From NCBI GenBank assembly GCA_910578815.1, contig CAJTSE010000020.1, positions 1 through 48,903 of the forward strand: a DNA stretch of 48,903 nucleotides, given 5' to 3'. The stretch comes from an uncultured Acetatifactor sp. GTDB taxonomy: Bacteria; Bacillota; Clostridia; Lachnospirales; Lachnospiraceae. A program made the translations under genes and the position numbers. Below are positions 42,355 through 48,903 of the stretch, piece after piece. The notes under the pieces are model-generated. The model was not told the origin of the DNA. It was given only the letters and a program-made list of their open reading frames with translations, and searched no databases. The number at the start of each line of letters is the position of its first letter. The stretch's first letter is position 1.

Positions 42355-42490
42355 GGTGACACCTCGCTTCCAAACAATACTTTTTGTTGACCGGTCATAT
42401 ATAATACGAAGCAAAATTGGAAAACTCTTAATTCCAGCAGCTATTTTTAATATTTCATCTGTGCGCAGCGCGCACTGCTCCCCTGTGCAT

Positions 42491-42523
42491 AAAAAAGAGG
42501 CTGTCCCCCAAAAGACAACCCCT
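42491..42523 (-). terminator. Intrinsic terminator after the lipoprotein gene
   Basis: On the minus strand AGGGGTTGTC, a short loop, then GGACAGCCTC (with two G-U pairs) is followed by TTTTTT. It lies about 22 nt beyond the lipoprotein stop and ends the transcript from the manC/M18/ABC side. Confidence 0.8.
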
Positions 42524-42544
42524 TTATTTCTATCTTACCTGCCG

Positions 42545-43024
42545 TCACTGATTCTCCTGCACATACATCTGCACCCGGCTCTGGATAACCGCCGCGTCCT
42601 CCGCCTTCTTCTGACCGGAGAAATAGCTTCCCAGCTCTTCATTGATGATATTCAGCACGTTAATATCCTCAAAAAGAATCGTCTCCGGCAATCTGACACT
42701 CTCCCCCAAAATATCCGTCCGCAGGTTATATTCTATAAATTTCAGGGAGTCCTCCGTATTTCTGCGCAACAGCAGACAGGAGCCGTCCTCCTTCCACATC
42801 AGTTTGCGGCAGTTCTCCAATGCTTTACCCGCAGTGTCGGACAGCCGCTCCTTCCCTGCTTCCGACAAAACACCGTCTTTTCCTAAAGAAAGTCTGTATG
42901 TATTCTCTCCAGTCAAAAGCCGCCCAGCGTTCCGTCTGCCGCCGGAAAGACCGCCGTTTCCTTCCCCGCCTGCGCTGCCCCCGCAGGCGCACAAGCCCAC
43001 AGCCAGCGCCAGCACAAGTCCCAT
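42545..43024 (-). CDS. Small lipoprotein-like protein, start uncertain
   Basis: 159 aa from the ATG at 43024. The N-terminus is a hydrophobic core ending VGLCACGG, resembling a lipobox with Cys as the lipidated residue. The mature part is Gly-rich then helical (ILFEDINVLNIINEELGSYF). No positively charged n-region precedes this ATG. An in-frame n-region (start at 43097, GGAGG upstream) would be available if one base in the A5G3 run near 43062 were shifted, so a frameshift or mis-assembly is possible. Family not recognised. Confidence 0.5.
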   Translation of the reverse strand: MGLVLALAVGLCACGGSAGGEGNGGLSGGRRNAGRLLTGENTYRLSLGKDGVLSEAGKERLSDTAGKALENCRKLMWKEDGSCLLLRRNTEDSLKFIEYNLRTDILGESVRLPETILFEDINVLNIINEELGSYFSGQKKAEDAAVIQSRVQMYVQENQ

Positions 43025-43139
43025 ACTGAATTCTTTGCCGCCACGATTTCCCTCTGCCTGGATTACCCTTTTTCTGTGTTACCATTTTCTTTACCATGTG
43101 CCTCCGTAATTTAACTGGGCTTACGTCCCAATCTGCCCC

Positions 43140-44873
43140 TCATTCGCTCAGGATTTTAAACAGATGATAAAAGGCCTGTCTCTTTTCCATTAACTCGTCA
43201 AAACTTCCTCTCTCCACTATTTTCCCGCCATCCATTACAATGATTTCATTATATTTCTGCATAAGCGCTTTGTTATATCTGTGTGTAATATTGATAATTG
43301 CTATATCCTCATCCAGCAGTCTTTTTTCGATTACATAAGCAGTTTCGTTATCCAGTCCAGATGTGATTTCATCAAGAAAAGTCATGGTTTTATTTCTTAA
43401 AAACAGCCTCGCCAAAGTAATTCTCTGTAACTCACCGCCTGAAAAATTACTGCCGTTTTCCCGGATTTTTTCATTCACTCCATTCGGAAGCCTTTGGATG
43501 GTATCATAAATACCAGCCTTCTTAAGTGCATTTATTACCTCTTCTTTCGTATACTCCTGATACAAGGCCACATTGTTAAAAACAGTATCATTAAATATAT
43601 AGGTTTGCTGATAACAGACCGGGCTTACGTGCATAATGCTTTCCCTGTTAAGCTCTGACAGTTCCTTTCCATTGATCAGGACCTTACCGGTATAATCCGC
43701 TCCATATTCCGTAAGCAGCTTTATGATACTCGATTTGCCGCTTCCGCTTTTGCCTACAATCGCATACTTTTTGCCCTCTTCAAAATGAAGCATAAGATTG
43801 TCCAAAGAAAAGCTGGCACTGATTTCCTGGTGTACATTTTCCAGACAAATTTCCCGGATATTTTCTTCCAAGCTCTCTTTATGATCGTTTTCACTTTCGA
43901 CCTCCAATAAAGATACCAATTCCTCCTTTACTTTCTCCATGGCCTTCAGCTGAATCATTCCATTGGCGAGCGCCTTACACGGTGTTAAAACAAAATTCAT
44001 CATATTGGTAATTGCCACCACTTCGCCAATCGTAATTCTGCCTGCCGCAGCAAAGAACAGACAGCTTCCTAATACAATCAGGAATGCTCCATTATTCACA
44101 AAGGAAGATAACGCCTGTGCCCAATATAAGTCTTTGGAAGAATATTCGTTTTTTCTGCTTACATAGTCGCTCAGCTTTTCCTGCTTTAGCAGAATCTGTT
44201 TCACGGCATCAAAAGTCCTGATTACCTTATGACCGCCCAAGTCGTTTTTAACGCCATCCAAATAGACCTCCACTGCCTCAGTATACTCTTTTCTGGAAGA
44301 CGCTGTTTTCTCTTTTAAAATATTCGGAACTGCAAACTGTATGCTGCTAACTATGACAACAATCAGTAAGATAAACGGCTCTACACAAAACAGATAAACG
44401 ACGGCAACCACTACAAAAACGGACTGCATAACCATACCGTATACATTGTTGATTCCGTCGTCCAATATGATTCTGATGTCCGTAGTAAGTTTAGAAAGAT
44501 ACCAAGCCAGACCCTTTTTCTCAAACTGATTGGCCGAGATATAAAACAGCTTATACATCACCTGGTCCCGCAGATCTTTTTCTATATCCCGCACCACCAC
44601 GGCCTGGCACTTTTTGCTGATCCACTCATAGATGAACACTGCTATGCTGAAAGCAGCGGCGAACAGACACTTTTCAAACAAATCTCTGTAACTTTTGAAA
44701 TCTATCAAAAGCTGCATAATATAAGAACGCAGGGGGGCCATAATCCCTACAATCACCACCGGTATCAGACTAATCCAAAATCTAAAAACATTTTTTTTAC
44801 TGATGCTTTTTATCATTGCCGGCTCCAATCTCGCATTCAAACCCCGCGACGCTTTGTTTGTGCTTTCCAACAT
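43140..44873 (-). CDS. ABC transporter, fused membrane and ATPase domains (exporter type)
   Basis: 577 aa from 44873; an alternative ATG at 44816 has a better site (TTGGAG) and gives 558 aa. Membrane domain ~25-310 with six helices. ATPase domain ~345-577: Walker A GKSGSGKSS, signature NFSGGELQRI, Walker B MTFLDEITSGLD and H-loop NITHRY. One half-transporter, so it should homodimerise. It is 37 nt downstream of the M18 gene on the same strand. Substrate unknown. The H-loop and D-loop are intact, so it looks active. Confidence 0.85.
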   Translation of the reverse strand: MLESTNKASRGLNARLEPAMIKSISKKNVFRFWISLIPVVIVGIMAPLRSYIMQLLIDFKSYRDLFEKCLFAAAFSIAVFIYEWISKKCQAVVVRDIEKDLRDQVMYKLFYISANQFEKKGLAWYLSKLTTDIRIILDDGINNVYGMVMQSVFVVVAVVYLFCVEPFILLIVVIVSSIQFAVPNILKEKTASSRKEYTEAVEVYLDGVKNDLGGHKVIRTFDAVKQILLKQEKLSDYVSRKNEYSSKDLYWAQALSSFVNNGAFLIVLGSCLFFAAAGRITIGEVVAITNMMNFVLTPCKALANGMIQLKAMEKVKEELVSLLEVESENDHKESLEENIREICLENVHQEISASFSLDNLMLHFEEGKKYAIVGKSGSGKSSIIKLLTEYGADYTGKVLINGKELSELNRESIMHVSPVCYQQTYIFNDTVFNNVALYQEYTKEEVINALKKAGIYDTIQRLPNGVNEKIRENGSNFSGGELQRITLARLFLRNKTMTFLDEITSGLDNETAYVIEKRLLDEDIAIINITHRYNKALMQKYNEIIVMDGGKIVERGSFDELMEKRQAFYHLFKILSE

Positions 44874-44910
44874 AAACTCACTTGCCCGGCGATTTTTCGA
44901 GGCAAAGTTT

Positions 44911-46239
44911 TCATTCCCCGTAAAACACCTTCAGCGCCTCCACCGCATATCCGGTATCCTTCACACCTGCGGTCTCCACCGCCGAGTGCATGGCCAGCTG
45001 AGGCAGGCCGATGTCAACGCTGGATACGGATACATGAGCCGTAGAAATATTGCCCAAAGTGGAGCCTCCAGGTATATCCGAGCGGTTTGCATAGGACTGG
45101 AAGGGCACCCCTGCCTGACGGCACAGCGCCTTCATTTTGGCCGCGGACAACGCATCCGTGGCATATTTCTGGCTGCCATGATACTTGATGACAATACCGC
45201 CGTTCAAATAGGGCCTGTTGGTGGGGTCCGCCTTCTCCGGATGATTTGGATGCACCGCGTGAGCATTGTCGGCAGAGATCAAAAAACTCCCTGCGATCCA
45301 CTGCAGATACCTGCTCCTGTCAGCTCTTAAACATTCACTGATCCGAAAAAGGGTGTCCTCCAAGAAGGTAGAATCCGCCCCCTGCTTGGTGCCGCTACCC
45401 ACCTCTTCATTGTCAAACACCGCGCAGACGTTGATATAATGTTCCGGTATACTTTTGGAAAAAGCCTTCACCGCGGCAAACACGCACTGTAGGTCATCCA
45501 GCCGGGGAGACAGCACGAACTCTCCGTTTTCACCCAGAATGCGCCCCTTCTCCCTGGGATACAGATACAGATCATGCCCCAGAATTTCCTCCTGCTTCAC
45601 CCCTGCCGCCTTGGCCACCCGCTTCATAAAGGATGTCTTCTTATCTCCCTGACTGCAGTCTGCAAACAGAGGCTGCATATCCACCTGCGGGTTATAGGTC
45701 ACGCCATTGTTCAGCTCCCGATTCATATGAACGGCCAGATTGGGAATCACCAGCAGGTCCCTGTCAATATTGACCAGTTTGGTCACTATACGATCCTTTT
45801 CCTGCACTGCAACCCTGCCTGCCACGGAAAGAGCCCGATCCAGCCAGGTAGAAATGATCATTCCTCCGTATTTCTCCGTGTTCAGGCGTACATAATGATT
45901 CTCTACCCTGCCTTCCGGAGACTCCTTCACTTTAAAGGAAGGGGAATCGCTGTGAGCCGCCACAATATGGAAACCGGCTGTCTTCTCCCTGATCAGGCTG
46001 TCTGCGGCATCTTTTCCCGCAATACCGCTCTCCGGCAGGCAGAACGCTATAATCGAGGAATCATTTCTAGTGACATAATAGCCCTTTCCGGCTTTTACAG
46101 CCCACTCCCCGGCTTCTTCCAGTTCTTCAAAGCCCTGCTCTTCCAGCAGCTTTTTCACATTGGCTGCCGCATGGAAACAGCTGGGGCTCTTTTCGATAAA
46201 CTCCAACATTTCCTTCGCACATTTCAAATATTCCTTCAT
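44911..46239 (-). CDS. M18-family aminopeptidase
   Basis: 442 aa from the ATG at 46239 (GGAGG upstream), overlapping the manC stop by ATGA; an ATG at 46251 would place the GGAGG inside the gene. Metal-ligand motifs of M18 are present: AAHSDSPSF, SPRLDDLQ, DNEEVGSGT, ISADNAHAVHP and MHSAVET near the C-terminus. It removes N-terminal residues from peptides in the cytosol, usually acidic ones in this family. It is not functionally tied to the sugar genes around it; co-transcription may be incidental. Confidence 0.92.
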   Translation of the reverse strand: MKEYLKCAKEMLEFIEKSPSCFHAAANVKKLLEEQGFEELEEAGEWAVKAGKGYYVTRNDSSIIAFCLPESGIAGKDAADSLIREKTAGFHIVAAHSDSPSFKVKESPEGRVENHYVRLNTEKYGGMIISTWLDRALSVAGRVAVQEKDRIVTKLVNIDRDLLVIPNLAVHMNRELNNGVTYNPQVDMQPLFADCSQGDKKTSFMKRVAKAAGVKQEEILGHDLYLYPREKGRILGENGEFVLSPRLDDLQCVFAAVKAFSKSIPEHYINVCAVFDNEEVGSGTKQGADSTFLEDTLFRISECLRADRSRYLQWIAGSFLISADNAHAVHPNHPEKADPTNRPYLNGGIVIKYHGSQKYATDALSAAKMKALCRQAGVPFQSYANRSDIPGGSTLGNISTAHVSVSSVDIGLPQLAMHSAVETAGVKDTGYAVEALKVFYGE

Positions 46240-47567
46240 TTTAACCTCCATCCGCCAGCCCCATCATATTTCACTTTATCCTCCACGGAAATCTCCCTGC
46301 CCAACTGCACCTCGATTAGCTGCAGCTGCGTCTCTGCATACACCGTATGCTTACAGTTTGCCGGCATGGACACTACATCCCCCGGCTGCACCTTCCGCTT
46401 CTTTCCGTCAAGCATCACTGTTCCCCTTCCTTTTACCACCGTCCACACCTCGTCCCGATGCTCATGACTGTGATAATGAAGGCTGTTTCCCGGCTTTAGC
46501 ACCACCCGGATTGTCATGCTCTCTTCCTGCACATCCAAAACCGTAAAGCTTCCCCAGGACTTCTCCGCATACATGACCTGCCCGGTTATTTCCTCCACAA
46601 AGGGCTTAATATAGCTGCTCTGCTCCTTGTCTGAAACCAGGATCCCGTCCCCACTGGCCGCAATTACCATATTTTTACACCCCATGCACAGGATCGGAAT
46701 ATTGAGCTCGTTGACTACATGAGTATTTTCACAGGTCTCATTTAAGGTGACCCGCCCCAAAGTCTGCCGCTCCATGGTTTCCACAAAGGTGTTCCAGGTT
46801 CCGATGTCCTTCCAAGTTCCCCGGTAACGAAGCACACAAAGACTCTGCTCCCTCTCTGCCACCGCATAGTCAAAGCTGATCCGCTCCAGCGCCTCATATT
46901 TTTCATACAGACTCCGGTAATCGGAAACCCCAAACCGCTCACGGGCCTTTTCCAGCAGATACCCCAGCTTACAGGCAAAAACGCCCCCGTTCCAAAGGGC
47001 TCCCTGCCGCAGGTATCCTCTGGCAGTTTCCAGATCCGGTTTCTCCCGAAAGGTTTCCACACCGCTGACCGTCTCCCAGGATGAAGGAATGATATACCCA
47101 TATTTTTCGCTGGGGTAGGTAGGCTCTATCCCCATCAGCACCAGCCTTGCCTCTCCCTTTTCTGCCAAACCTGCCATCTCCCCAAGCGCCTGAAAATAGC
47201 CGGGCTCCACATAAGGATCCACCGGACAGATCACCACTGTCTCTTCCTCCAAGGCTTGCTGCTTATCCTTTAAATAAGCGGCAGACAAACAGACCGCCGG
47301 AAACGTATCCCGCCGGTCCGGCTCCACACAGACATTCACCTTATCCCCCAGCTGGTTTTTGATGGCACTGACCTGCTTCTTTCCAGTGGCAATTGTCACT
47401 CTGGCCTCACCAGCGACTGCCATGATCTGCCTATATACCCGCATAATCATGGACTCCGGCTCTCCTGCCTCCCCCGGCAGCATCTTCAAAAACTGCTTGG
47501 AACGCACGTCATTGGACAATGGCCACAGCCGCTTTCCGCTTCCCCCAGACAATATGATAAACTGCAT
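46236..47567 (-). CDS. manC: Mannose-1-phosphate guanylyltransferase
   Basis: 443 aa. The nucleotidyltransferase signature GGSGKRLWPLSN lies at residues 8-19 and the body runs to ~330 (VVICPVDPYVEPGYF, FREKPDLETA). A C-terminal cupin (~355-430, HYHSHEHRDEVWTVVKG) resembles the phosphomannose-isomerase-type domain, but one cupin alone may not give full PMI activity. It makes GDP-mannose from GTP and mannose-1-phosphate, the precursor of the GDP-fucose pathway served by fcl upstream. GDP-mannose dehydratase (gmd) is not in view and may lie to the right. Confidence 0.9.
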   Translation of the reverse strand: MQFIILSGGSGKRLWPLSNDVRSKQFLKMLPGEAGEPESMIMRVYRQIMAVAGEARVTIATGKKQVSAIKNQLGDKVNVCVEPDRRDTFPAVCLSAAYLKDKQQALEEETVVICPVDPYVEPGYFQALGEMAGLAEKGEARLVLMGIEPTYPSEKYGYIIPSSWETVSGVETFREKPDLETARGYLRQGALWNGGVFACKLGYLLEKARERFGVSDYRSLYEKYEALERISFDYAVAEREQSLCVLRYRGTWKDIGTWNTFVETMERQTLGRVTLNETCENTHVVNELNIPILCMGCKNMVIAASGDGILVSDKEQSSYIKPFVEEITGQVMYAEKSWGSFTVLDVQEESMTIRVVLKPGNSLHYHSHEHRDEVWTVVKGRGTVMLDGKKRKVQPGDVVSMPANCKHTVYAETQLQLIEVQLGREISVEDKVKYDGAGGWRLK

Positions 47568-47576
47568 CCTGCTTCC

Positions 47577-47777
47577 CCTTCACACTTAATAATACGCCGC
47601 CAACGGCGGCACAAGTTATTGCTGCAAGACCGGAAGAATGCCCGCCCAAAGCGAACTTGTTCGCTTGGCATTCTTCTGTGTGAGAAAGGCGCTGCTTCTG
47701 CGCCGTAGAAAATCTTCGCGAAGCGGCTTCTGCCGCGAGCGAAAATTGCGGAACCCAATTTGATTTTCTTCTCACAC
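47577..47777 (-). repeat. Multi-hairpin intergenic element, copy B
   Basis: Between fcl and manC. It shows hairpin GAAGAATGCC / GGCATTCTTC enclosing AAGCGAAC / GTTCGCTT, outer stem GTGTGAG / CTCACAC, hairpin GGCGC / GCGCC, and AGAAAATC / GATTTTCT enclosing further CG-rich hairpins. CTTCACACTTA recurs at its left edge beside a GCCGCC / GGCGGC hairpin. It abuts the fcl stop codon, as copy A abuts a sigma stop. Confidence 0.55.
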
Positions 47778-48722
47778 TTAGCGCTCTGTCCTTATAGGAT
47801 TCTCCAGAAAGTCCCGATACGCCAGACGAATCCCGTCCTCCAGCTCAGTGGTGTAATGATACCCCAGCGCTTCCAGCTTACTTACATCCAAAAGCTTCCT
47901 GGGAGTGCCGTCCGGCTTTGAAGAATCCCATCGGATCGCCCCCACATATCCCACCACCTTCGCCACCAGCTCCGCCAGTTCCCGGATCGTCATATCCTTT
48001 CCCGTTCCCAGATTCACCGTCTCATTCCCGCTGTAGGTATTCATCAGATACACACAGGCGTCCGCCATGTCGTCCACGTAGAGGAACTCACGCAGCACGG
48101 AGCCCGTTCCCCAGCACACTACCTCCGGTGCCCCGGAAACCTTCGCCTCATGAAAACGCCGGATCATGGCCGGCAGCACATGACTATGGTCAGGATGATA
48201 ATTATCGTTGGGGCCGTAGAGATTAGTGGGCATCACGCTGATAAAATCCGTTCCATACTGCCTGTTTAAATACTCGCAATACTTCAGACCCGAAATCTTT
48301 GCCAGAGCATAAGCTTCGTTGGTTTCTTCCAGCGACGAAGTCAAAAGACAGCTCTCTTTTATGGGCTGGGGCGCCAGCTTGGGATAAATGCAGCTGCTGC
48401 CCAAAAACATCAGCTTTTTACAACCATTCTGCCATGCGGAATGAATCACGTTCATCTCCAGAATCATGTTTTCATACATGAAATCCGCAAGAGCTTCATT
48501 GTTAGCCATGATTCCCCCCACTTTAGCCGCCGCAAGAAACACATAATCCGGCTTCTCCTGCCCAAAAAATGCCTCCACCTCATCCTGCCTGCACAGATTC
48601 AGCTCATTATGGCTCCTTGTGACAATGTTGGTGTACCCCTGCTTTTCCAAGACACGGCAAATAGCGCTTCCCACCATTCCCCTGTGCCCTGCCACATAAA
48701 TCTTCCCGTCTTTTTCCATCAT
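47778..48722 (-). CDS. fcl: GDP-L-fucose synthase
   Basis: 314 aa, or 313 from the second ATG. NAD(P)-binding GHRGMVGSAI at 13-22. The active-site motifs of the GDP-fucose synthase subgroup of extended short-chain dehydrogenases are present: SSCIYP (Ser), YALAK (Tyr-x-x-x-Lys) and NYHPDHSHVLPA (His). It converts GDP-4-keto-6-deoxymannose to GDP-fucose, which supplies capsule, exopolysaccharide or glycoprotein fucosylation. It is followed by manC after the hairpin element copy B. Confidence 0.93.
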   Translation of the reverse strand: MMEKDGKIYVAGHRGMVGSAICRVLEKQGYTNIVTRSHNELNLCRQDEVEAFFGQEKPDYVFLAAAKVGGIMANNEALADFMYENMILEMNVIHSAWQNGCKKLMFLGSSCIYPKLAPQPIKESCLLTSSLEETNEAYALAKISGLKYCEYLNRQYGTDFISVMPTNLYGPNDNYHPDHSHVLPAMIRRFHEAKVSGAPEVVCWGTGSVLREFLYVDDMADACVYLMNTYSGNETVNLGTGKDMTIRELAELVAKVVGYVGAIRWDSSKPDGTPRKLLDVSKLEALGYHYTTELEDGIRLAYRDFLENPIRTER

Positions 48723-48767
48723 GTCCCTTGTCCTCTTTCTTCCGCAGCTTTTTCTATTTTTCTGCTT

Positions 48768-48903
48768 AAGACTTCCTACATCCGCCTCACTCCTGCCACC
48801 GGCCTTTCCCCACGGCTCTTCCCTATTTTCGGATTAAGTCTTCCCTCGTCCGCCTCACTCCTGCCACCGGCCTTTCCCCACGGCTCTTCCCTATTTTCGG
48901 ATT
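48768..48903. repeat. 68-bp tandem direct repeat, two copies, running off the window
   Basis: Units at 48768-48835 and 48836-48903 differ at only a few positions near their starts (AAGACTTCCTACATCC versus AAGTCTTCCCTCGTCC). Each ends CTATTTTCGGATT. A partial similar stretch (CTATTTTTCTGCTT) precedes the first unit. More copies may follow beyond the edge. No coding frame is evident. Confidence 0.85.

Noticed and set aside
48768..48903. CRISPR array
   Set aside because: The repeats are contiguous 68-bp units with no spacers and no cas genes nearby.

Overview
The window reads as chromosome of a Gram-positive anaerobe of the Bacillota, most likely class Clostridia and probably Lachnospiraceae. 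This is inferred from strong AGGAGG-type ribosome binding sites, an agr-type cyclic peptide quorum-sensing locus, Csp-like subtilase and sigma/anti-sigma pairs typical of Clostridia, and remnants of clostridial conjugative elements. Species cannot be named from the sequence. Almost every gene is on the minus strand, so operons read from high to low coordinates.

Region 1 (about 222-25,871) is the centrepiece: a run of about 21 co-oriented, tightly packed genes that looks like a T6SS-like contractile injection system (CIS) in a monoderm bacterium. In transcription order it has a VWA membrane protein with an A10 frameshift site, a 723-aa sheath-like protein, two paralogous Hcp-like tube proteins, a J-domain protein, two FHA proteins, two PP2C-type proteins (one apparently active, one degenerate with TPR-like repeats), two unassigned proteins, an Hsp70-like ATPase, a possible baseplate adaptor, an Imm11-like protein, two VgrG-like spikes, a DcrB/EagR-like chaperone, and a PAAR-like (DUF4280) tip fused to a lytic transglycosylase. 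It ends with a GH19-like hydrolase surrounded by small membrane-anchored proteins that look like immunity proteins. I do not recognise ClpV, TssE/F/G, TssJ/L/M or a Ser/Thr kinase. The effector end (about 2.1-11.0 kb) is visibly more AT-rich than the structural end.

Region 2 (25,868-29,317) is an agr locus: XRE regulator, AgrA-like response regulator, AgrC-like kinase, terminator, promoter, AgrD-like prepeptide and AgrB-like protease. agrB overlaps the first CIS gene by ATGA, so peptide production and the CIS appear to share one transcript. This suggests density-dependent deployment.

Region 3 (29.5-36.04 kb) is a scrambled mobile island: two frameshifted conjugative-element genes, then an IS21-family element with near-identical 56-bp ends. 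Its transposase genes are broken and its interior is replaced by a BlaI/BlaR1-like sensor module, a sigma-factor fragment and a long palindrome predicted to fold as a minus-strand RNA. The island abuts, and apparently truncates, a Csp-like subtilase.

Region 4 (36-48.9 kb) is more ordinary chromosome: the subtilase, an anti-sigma/sigma pair, a second sigma factor with a membrane-anchored degenerate LytM protein, a lipoprotein, an ABC transporter, an M18 aminopeptidase, and GDP-mannose/GDP-fucose genes (manC, fcl). Two similar multi-hairpin intergenic elements lie between genes here, and a 68-bp tandem repeat runs off the right edge. No rRNA, tRNA or CRISPR was seen.
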